Shown here: positions 28,762-34,334 of the stretch, in pieces | Position numbering within the stretch: the stretch's first letter is position 1 | How the letters are laid out: each line of letters starts with the position of its first letter | NCBI GenBank assembly: GCA_023091735.1 | Contig: JALKBU010000541.1 | Location: forward strand, 1 to 34,334 | DNA from: Trichomonas tenax | Taxonomy: Eukaryota > Parabasalia > Trichomonadida > Trichomonadidae | Length of the DNA: 34,334 nucleotides | Direction of reading: 5' to 3' | Program-made: the position numbers and the translations under genes | The notes under the pieces: model-generated | Seen by the model: the letters and a program-made list of their open reading frames with translations, nothing else | Database searches by the model: none | Told to the model about the DNA's origin: nothing

Positions 28762-29842
28762 AGTTTACATTGTTTTTCTCAATCTGATTTCAAAAATTCA
28801 AACAAACCTCTTTTTAAAAAAGCGGCTTGATTTCGAAGAAGATGCTTAGTTTTGGCTGCTGTTTTTGCTGTTGAAGTTTAACACTATCAAAAAAAAATTA
28901 CTTTTTTGAAAGGATCAAAATTTGGTCAATATTTCCCTTAGATATAAAGAGGAAACAAGCAATAATACCAAAATTATTAATTAATTTTCGTCGTTGTTCG
29001 AGATTAGATCTTGCCATTTTAGAAAATGTTCATATTGAGCCTTCTCCGCATATTTGCATGCTTTTAGTACTAACTAGCATATATTTCAATGCTCATATTC
29101 CTTTTACTACCTTTCTTTCATTGAAATTCAGATCAAATTCTAATTGTTTCTGGACTTTAAAGCAATTTATCATTGTGGCTCCAAATTATATATAACATAC
29201 TATATGTTGATAAGTGTCTTGGATCCTAAAAATGAAGATTTGAAAATCGAAATTTTATTACAAAACTTTGTTGATTTTGAGCAAAAATATAGATTTGCTA
29301 TAACATTTGCTGTCTAGATTCTTGACTATTAATTGATTTAAATGAAGTGTGATTTTGAGGGCTAAAAAAGGAAATTTCGAAAGAACCAGAATCGAACTTT
29401 CTCAAAATATTCTTAACTTTCATATTTCTTGCTTAACATGATCTCTATATCAATAATGTGAGAAGTTTGATTTTGAGTCAATTCAAAAATTTTGTATTTC
29501 TCATTCAATATCAAAAGATTTTCACTCAATTTTTCCTTTTGAAAATACTAACTTTTTCTATAACTATGCATGAATTTATATATAATATCCATATTTCCTA
29601 AAATTATCGAATAATAATTTGAAACAATGTTCAATAATTTCAGAAACACTCAATTGATTGTTTCGTTAATAAATACTCTATTTATGATCTAAACATTAAA
29701 TCGCCGATAAATTTTTCATAAAGAATCAAAATTTTAAAAGATTTACAATTAATTTTACGTGCAAGACATGATCTTTATCAATCACAAAGCATTTTTTGTT
29801 CGGGATTTTTGTTTTCGTAGATTTTGAGTTTTATGGGCTGAG
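28762..29842. other. AT-rich intergenic region
   Basis: Over 1 kb without any supported gene, repeat or structure, up to the palindromic element. Confidence 0.6.
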
Positions 29843-29898
29843 CTGTTTTGAGTGTCAATGAGTCACTCTGTAAAGTGTCAGATTGTCAGATTTTTGGT
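29843..29898 (+). repeat. Left terminal inverted repeat of the foldback element
   Basis: CTGTTTTGAGTGTCAATGAG and onward to TCAGATTTT; partner at 30863-30808 on the opposite strand. Confidence 0.8.
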
Positions 29899-30044
29899 AT
29901 TGAAAAATAATTAAAAAACGATTAAAATAAATTCATTTTGTCAAGTAAAATAATATTTGTCAAATAAAAGCATATGAGTCATATTAGAAATTAGAGGGGT
30001 GAGTATTTAAATTTGAATTAAAAAGCATGCTATTCGTCTATTTT

Positions 30045-30096
30045 TGTTGCTGTGTGCAACTACACCACACTCCGTGGCTGCACGAAGCAGCAAAGC
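30045..30096. repeat. Hairpin module X, copy 1
   Basis: TTGTTGCTGTGTGCA pairs imperfectly with TGCACGAAGCAGCAA across a loop containing CACCACAC. This is the first of three GCTGC...GTGCA hairpins in the element. Confidence 0.55.
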
Positions 30097-30165
30097 TGGA
30101 CGAAAAGCACTTTTAAGAAGAAAGCTATGCATCAAAATTATTTCGATGTAAACAGAGATTTCTCG

Positions 30166-30225
30166 CTTCTTTAGCAAGTGAATCCTTAGTAGAACATGAG
30201 CATAGGTAATCTCTGCTAAACAAGC
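30166..30225. repeat. Hairpin module Y, copy 1
   Basis: CTTCTTTAGCAAGTGAATCC ... TCTCTGCTAAACAAG. A weak stem, but the left arm fits the module pattern TTTAGCWAGTGAAWSCTTAG seen in the other two copies. ATCTCGG...CCGAGATAAC, a smaller hairpin, follows at about 30231-30254, and its partner GTTATCTCGG recurs at 30299-30308. Confidence 0.45.
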
Positions 30226-30325
30226 GAGGGATCTCGGTTTTGTTGCCGAGATAACTTCAATTCACAAAAAGCAAAGCTTGAAAAAGTTTTAAACCAATGT
30301 TATCTCGGTGCCGACCGATGTTTTT

Positions 30326-30386
30326 GCTTCTTTAGTTAGTAAAGCCTTAGAACTCCATATGTCTAAGACTTTCACTAGCTAAAGAA
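30326..30386. repeat. Hairpin module Y, copy 2 (centre of the element)
   Basis: TTCTTTAGTTAGTAAAGCC...TTAGA pairs with TCTAAGACTTTCACTAGC...AAAGAA over a loop of about 10 bases (ACTCCATATG), giving a stem of about 24 bp with few mismatches. It is the best hairpin of the element and lies at its midpoint. Confidence 0.75.
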
Positions 30387-30433
30387 TAAAAAAAATGATT
30401 TTGTTCTCGATATATAATTCGAAATAAAAAAAA

Positions 30434-30494
30434 GCATGCTTTTCATTCATTTTTGCTGTTATGTGCAACCACTATATACAATAAGGTTGTTCAC
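30434..30494. repeat. Hairpin module X, copy 2 (degenerate)
   Basis: GCATGCTTTTCATTCATTTT, TGCTGTTATGTGCAACCA, then GGTTGTTCACAT. The left arm matches the other X modules, while the right arm is shortened. Confidence 0.4.
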
Positions 30495-30525
30495 ATCAAT
30501 CTTCGAGGATGAAGCCTTTTTTGCC

Positions 30526-30583
30526 TCTTTTAGCTGGTGAGTGTCTTGAATCTGTGTGGTCCTAAGGTTTCACTTGCTAAAAA
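30526..30583. repeat. Hairpin module Y, copy 3
   Basis: CTTTTAGCTGGTGAGTGTCT faces TCCTAAGGTTTCACTTGC...TAAAAAAG. Same arm pattern as copies 1 and 2, with several stem mismatches. Confidence 0.55.
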
Positions 30584-30650
30584 AGTAAAAACATCGGCTT
30601 GCGTCGATAATTATTTTAATACAATACTTTTTTTCATAAGTGCTTTTCGT

Positions 30651-30708
30651 CCATTTTTGCTGCTGCATGCAGCTACAGGGTGTGATGTAGTTGCACATAG
30701 CAGCAAAA
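30651..30708. repeat. Hairpin module X, copy 3
   Basis: TTTTTGCTGCTGCATGCAGC...TACA pairs with TGTAGTTGCACATAGCAGCA...AAAA over a loop of about 9 bases, a stem of about 23 bp with a few mismatches. Flanking TGCTTTTCGTCC and AAGCACGAAA extend it. Confidence 0.7.
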
Positions 30709-30807
30709 AAGCACGAAATCTCTTTTTTAATGTCACATCAAATTAAAATAGATATTCCCCCTTTATTAGTTTTTTGACATTTTTCACTTTACATTGAATG
30801 TCACCTT

Positions 30808-30863
30808 TTTCAAAATCTGATAATCTGACACTTTACAAGGTGACTCTTTGACACGCAAAACAG
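30808..30863 (-). repeat. Right terminal inverted repeat of the foldback element
   Basis: On the minus strand CTGTTTTGCGTGTCAAAGAG and onward to TCAGATTTT; about 90% match to the left end. Confidence 0.8.
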
Positions 30864-31657
30864 AGCAAGGACTAAATAGTCCTGCTGTTGCATGATTTGA
30901 TTGATAAAGTTAATTCTAAGATTTCTGAATAATTTTTGGTTAATTTTGAGCTTTATTGTTTCTAAATTTTCCAAAAAAATTACTTCAATGTATTGGAATA
31001 TGTATAGAATCCATAAAAATCCAGAAATTTTGGTATATTTCCATTAAATTTCTTTATATATCAAAAAAATTTTGCAAAAATTAAGGGTTTTTCGATATTT
31101 TAATCTTGTGATTCGCCTTCAATACATGAAGCAAATCAGTCACTGAGCTAAATGCCTGATGAAATTATGTTTTTCGGATATTTCAAAATTTGATCAACTG
31201 TAATCAATGGTTATTTACATAAATATATGTGCAATGATATGAACACTTAGAATCTGAAGTTGAAAAAGGTCAATATTCATATTAATGGTAATTTTTTTCA
31301 ATCCAATTTTGGTAATTTCAACTTCATAAGTTAATTTAATCTATTATCTATTTGTAACATTATTAAATTCTTCTATCTAAAGTCAACCTGGATATGTTTG
31401 AGCGATTTAAGTCAATTTATAATTCAAGATTTAAATTTTGTAATTTGTTAGCGTTTATACATGAGAATAAGCTTTGCATATGAAGCAAATAAACACATTT
31501 GCTTTACAGTTGAGAAATATGAATTTATTGAATTAATAATATTCATGTTTTTTGGCCTTGGTTAACCTACCATTGCCAATACAAATAACTACGCAAGTTT
31601 CTTGTAAATTTATAAATGACAACTCCATTGTGTTCAAATCTAAATTTAAGAGAAATA
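30864..31657. other. AT-rich intergenic region
   Basis: Contains the palindrome AGGACTAAATAGTCCT at 30868-30883 just outside the foldback element. The rest shows no gene; the plus-strand open stretch at 31552-31899 is the shadow of the gene on the other strand. Confidence 0.6.
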
Positions 31658-32854
31658 TTATTTGTTCTGCGATGAAGATTCTATATAATTCAACTTATCA
31701 AACATTGCTTGAACGAGCGACGTTAGGTCATCAACTTTTTTTGTCAAATTATCAACCTTCTTTGATAATAAAGAAACTTTTGGTTGAGATTGATCTTTTT
31801 GAGGTTCTTGTTTCTTCGGATCAGTTTGCTTATCTGATTTTTGGGATGTTTCAGTTGTGTTTGTCTCCTTTTGTTGAGAATCTTTATTTGATTCTTTAAT
31901 ATGTTCTTTCTTTTGTATTTCTTTTGTATTCTTATCATTTGCCTTGTTATCTAATTCAGATAACGGTGGAATGTTAGGAATTGTTTCTCTAACTTTATTC
32001 ATCATTGAGATTGCTTTTTCTTTGTTTTGAGGAATACCCAAACCCATGTACAAAAGCTTCGAGTATTCAACAATTGCGTTAATATCTTCAATTTTACTGA
32101 AAACTTCTTCGAATAACTTAACAGCTTTAGCTTCGTCTTTCTTTGAATAAGTATATTCAGACAGAGGTGATAAAATTGATCCTATTAAAGACTTTGCGAA
32201 GATATCACCTAAAGAAACTGCAGTTTCGAAATATTTAATAGCTTCATCACCGTTCTTTGTCTGTTCCAATATTTCTTCGCCCTTCTTGAAATATGCCGGT
32301 GGGAATTTATATTTTTCATAACATAAATTAAAATATTCTTGTGATTTTTCCTCAAAACCTGGAGATTTCCGGAACAACTCATAGTAATGTAACATCGCAG
32401 GTGGATATCCCATCTCTGAAGATGAAAATAAGAAAGGAAGCGCAGATTGAATTAAACTGGGATTTTGACTGTTGAAATTGACATTAAATATAGAATAAGC
32501 GGTATATGGATCGATTATATTTGTCTTTGGATGAGGTCCGATGCAAATTGACGGCCATTGTTCATCTGAATCTAAAAATAAAGCGATAATGAGACCTTTT
32601 TCCGTCAATTTTGTTCCATTTTGCTTTATTGGTTTGAACAATAGACCTGAAATTATCGGAGGTTGATCTGGATAAGAAACTAAAATCGAATCTTCTGTTA
32701 TTTCTGTCTTAATAAGGCTTAAATCAGCGCCATTGCATGCAGGAATTCCAATGTTGATGACATTTCCTCTTTGATTGAAATTCCAAACATACAACTTCAT
32801 CAACTCTGGATTAATCATTGATGAAAAATGAACTTTTGTCATGAAAAATTGCAT
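31658..32854 (-). CDS. CS-domain / SEL1-repeat / coiled-coil protein
   Basis: 398 residues in three parts. Residues 20-105 resemble the CS (p23/NudC-like) domain of Hsp90 co-chaperones: LYVWNFNQRGNVINIGIP, then SILVSYPDQPPIISGLLFKP, with the Trp, strand spacing and I-I-x-G-x-L of that fold. Residues 140-290 are SEL1/TPR-like helices (EMGYPPAMLHYYELF, GDEAIKYFETAVSLGDIFAK, YSKLLYMGLGIPQNKEKAI). Residues 300-360 are very charged and Lys/Gln/Thr-rich, and 362-390 form a short coiled coil (KKVDNLTKKVDDLTSLVQ). A chaperone-adaptor role is likely, inferred from the domains only. The frame is open 17 codons further up only from TTG, so I choose the ATG at 32854, which has an initiator-like TCATT 12 bases before it. 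C-terminal stop is TAA. Confidence 0.75.
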   Translation of the reverse strand: MQFFMTKVHFSSMINPELMKLYVWNFNQRGNVINIGIPACNGADLSLIKTEITEDSILVSYPDQPPIISGLLFKPIKQNGTKLTEKGLIIALFLDSDEQWPSICIGPHPKTNIIDPYTAYSIFNVNFNSQNPSLIQSALPFLFSSSEMGYPPAMLHYYELFRKSPGFEEKSQEYFNLCYEKYKFPPAYFKKGEEILEQTKNGDEAIKYFETAVSLGDIFAKSLIGSILSPLSEYTYSKKDEAKAVKLFEEVFSKIEDINAIVEYSKLLYMGLGIPQNKEKAISMMNKVRETIPNIPPLSELDNKANDKNTKEIQKKEHIKESNKDSQQKETNTTETSQKSDKQTDPKKQEPQKDQSQPKVSLLSKKVDNLTKKVDDLTSLVQAMFDKLNYIESSSQNK

Positions 32855-32863
32855 TCTATTCGA

Positions 32864-32868
32864 AATGA
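32864..32868 (-). promoter_or_regulatory. Initiator-like element that supports the start at 32854
   Basis: Minus-strand TCATT, putative +1 A at 32866, 12 bases before the chosen ATG. It argues against a start further upstream. Confidence 0.45.
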
Positions 32869-33454
32869 AATCTTTATGATCAATATAATGTGATGATGTT
32901 GACAATTTTATTTTTCATAAAATCGAGCTTACATTATTTACACAATCTGAGAAGCTAAATATATTATACTACTAAAATTAATGTCATCAATGGATTTGTT
33001 TCTCCGATATCTCTGATTTTTATATAAGATATAACATTTTCAACAAAAATCTATTAAAAATTATAAAATTGTCTTCATATCGATTTCAGCTTTTTAAATA
33101 TGCAAAAATCAAAATACGCTAGGATTCCCCCCTCATGGATACCACGCCAGCCCCCAGCAAAAACACAAGCCTCGCCATTCCTAAATAAAAATTTCACACC
33201 CTAAAAAGGCGTGATTATGTGCAATACACATGGCTATGATGATGTTTAGGTAGCAAACACGTATATAGATGCTTGTATGCATTTGACACATGCAAAAATT
33301 GAAAATCAAATGTGAAACGCTGGTTGTCAGGTTTTTGTAAATACATGTCAAAATCCATATTTACATGTCAATTTGATGATTTTTGAACAAATGTATATAT
33401 GAATGAGCATATTTATCAATATTAATGACAACAACGGCAACAAATACAATTACT
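32869..33454. other. Intergenic region with TACATGTCAAA words
   Basis: No gene. A G+C-richer patch at about 33121-33185 contains runs of C (CCCCCCTC, AGCCCCCAGC). Two same-strand copies of (T)TACATGTCAA lie at 33342-33352 and 33361-33370. ACTAACACATCG at 33452-33463 resembles the trichomonad 3' intron signal but lacks the final AG. Confidence 0.5.
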
Positions 33455-34205
33455 AACACATCGACAAATATGAATTTTCTGGGTGCATAAATCTCCAAAG
33501 CGTTTCTCTTTCTGAATCATTCATGAGGGAGCATTCGCTGGATGTATTAATTTGAATGAGATTAATTTCCCGCTTGGTTTGATTTCGATTGGAGCATTCA
33601 TTTGCTTCATGTGAAAAATTGAAAACAATTGAACTTCCTGGTACTATTCAATACATAGGTAAAGATGCCTTTCAAAGCTGCGAAAATATATATCTGCCAT
33701 CTGGTATGAGAAATATCGGTGTATCTTCTTTTTATTTTTATTCTGCAAAAAATATTTATTTACCAGACAACCTTGAGACAATTGGGGAAAAAGCTTTTGA
33801 AAATTGCTATAATCTTCAGTCTATTATCATTCCAAGAAAAGTTACTGTTATACCATATAATGCATTTTATTATTGCCGTAGATTAGAGAATGTTACAATA
33901 TTAGGAAACATTATATATTTTGCTGATGGTTGTTTCAAACTTCTATGAAGAATTTATATATACCTAACTCCGCTACACTCCATCTAGGTGCTCTTTTGTG
34001 GCTTTCCAGCCTGGAAAATGTAATTTTTGGTGATGCCCAATTTATATTAAGTGACACATTTTATACAATGTATTTCTGGTCATTTTCTGGGGGCAATTTC
34101 CGCCAAAGATTTATTGACATACCTGAGACTCATAAGATAACATTTCGATATATTGGTAATATGAGAACTGATTATTTAATCGATCCTGTTTTTTCTCCAT
34201 TGTAA
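33455..34205 (+). pseudogene. BspA-like leucine-rich repeat (LRR_5) protein, broken
   Basis: Second BspA-like relic. It starts as YEFSGCINLQSVSL (about 33470), shifts frame near 33520 to GAFAGCINLNEINFPLGL, and shifts again near 33598 to FASCEKLKTIELPGTIQYIG. It then runs well through GKDAFQSCENIYLPSGM, GEKAFENCYNLQSIIIP and NAFYYCRRLENVTI to a TGA at 33948. A single missing T in TGTTTCAAAC (about 33930) explains that stop. The following frame (TSMKNLYIPNSATLHLGALL, SSLENVIFGDAQF) continues to a TAA at 34203-34205. The repeats have the A-F-x-x-C-x-x-L core of the family. No signal peptide or membrane anchor is seen. Not functional as it stands. Confidence 0.75.
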
Positions 34206-34334
34206 ATCGGGACTGGGACAAAATAGAACAACGTGCTTTTCTGACATGTAAATTATGTTTGACATATAGAGTCAGAATGTCAAATATAAAGGAAAGTGAA
34301 GTGTTTGCGCGGGAAAAATGGAAAAGTGTCAATA
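34206..34334. other. Intergenic end of the window
   Basis: Holds TGACATGTAA (34242-34251), TTTGACATA and ATGTCAAATA in quick succession. Nothing coding. Confidence 0.5.

Larger units (their letters stand above)
29843..30863. mobile_element. 1.02-kb nested-palindrome foldback element (novel MITE-like)
   Basis: The ends match as inverted repeats over about 52 bases: CTGTTTTG(A/C)GTGTCAA, then GAGTCAC, then TGTAAAGTGTCAGATT and TCAGATTTT, with about five mismatches. The arms keep matching inward for several hundred bases. For example, GTGCAACTACA..CACAC and GGACGAAAAGCACTT are present in the left arm at 30055-30112, and their complements in the right arm at 30640-30696. The centre of the element (30353) lies in a hairpin. 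The inside is made of two hairpin modules, each present three times (listed separately). There is no coding capacity. No clear target-site duplication is visible. A separate small palindrome (AGGACTAAATAGTCCT, 30868-30883) stands just outside the right end. I know no described trichomonad element with this build. Confidence 0.7.

Noticed and set aside
28217..28787. Frames overlapping the HMG-box gene on both strands
   Set aside because: Shadows; only the minus-strand 28230-28724 frame shows a domain.
30537..30746. 69-codon plus-strand frame inside the foldback element
   Set aside because: Made of the Y and X hairpin modules; no independent coding signal.
29843..30863. CRISPR-like array
   Set aside because: The repeated hairpins are imperfect, alternate in orientation and lack uniform spacers; the host is a eukaryote.
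31552..31899. 115-codon plus-strand frame
   Set aside because: Antisense of the charged tail of the CS/SEL1 protein.
33452..33463. ACTAACACATCG, similar to the intron 3' signal ACTAACACACAG
   Set aside because: The last bases lack AG and it lies in front of a pseudogene with no donor site; chance similarity.

Overview
The window reads as nuclear DNA of a parabasalid protist (a trichomonad; Trichomonas or Tritrichomonas, which I cannot separate by eye). Reasons: long intronless genes in very AT-rich DNA; BspA-like leucine-rich repeat (LRR_5) relics; a GT61/DUF563 glycosyltransferase; a relic of the Gly_rich family that is expanded in Trichomonas; short 5' leaders with an initiator-like TCA(C/T)(A/T) close to several ATGs; and Tc1/mariner plus fibre-like transposon debris. 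No prokaryotic signals (Shine-Dalgarno sites, operons, CRISPR) are seen.

Layout. 1-471: intergenic, with a 110-bp inverted repeat. 472-7560 (+): giant USP9X/USP34-type ubiquitin hydrolase. 8240-9055 (-): SLC66A2/PQLC1-like PQ-loop membrane protein. 10005-11690: mobile-element graveyard with a phage-collar/Maverick-fibre-like pseudogene (-), a truncated Tc1/mariner element (-), and an inverted 58-bp copy of the fibre gene's 5' end. 12213-12300: a second copy of a sequence found beside the Tc1 remnant. 12721-13707 (+): probable pseudokinase. 14353-15540 (+): GT61 glycosyltransferase. 15911-16580 (+): broken Gly_rich gene. 16919-16990: degenerate tRNA-like sequence. 18102-18863 (+): TMEM33/Pom33-like membrane protein. 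19039-20290 (-): broken BspA-like gene. 22120-23886 (+): unrecognised 588-residue protein. 25900-26168 (-): broken gene of a trichomonad family. 26900-27429 (-): beta-helix-like surface-protein relic. 28230-28724 (-): HMG-box protein. 29843-30863: a 1.02-kb nested-palindrome element built of repeated hairpin modules. 31658-32854 (-): CS-domain + SEL1-repeat + coiled-coil protein. 33455-34205 (+): another broken BspA-like gene.

The intact genes look like unrelated single-transcription-unit housekeeping or regulatory genes (ubiquitin removal, membrane proteins of the endomembrane system, signalling, chromatin, glycosylation). The spaces between them hold decayed members of large families and transposon remains. 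The least expected object is the 29843-30863 element. It has about 52-bp terminal inverted repeats, arms that match each other far inward, and three copies each of two different hairpin modules, with one hairpin at the exact centre. It has no coding capacity and looks like an undescribed foldback/MITE-type element.
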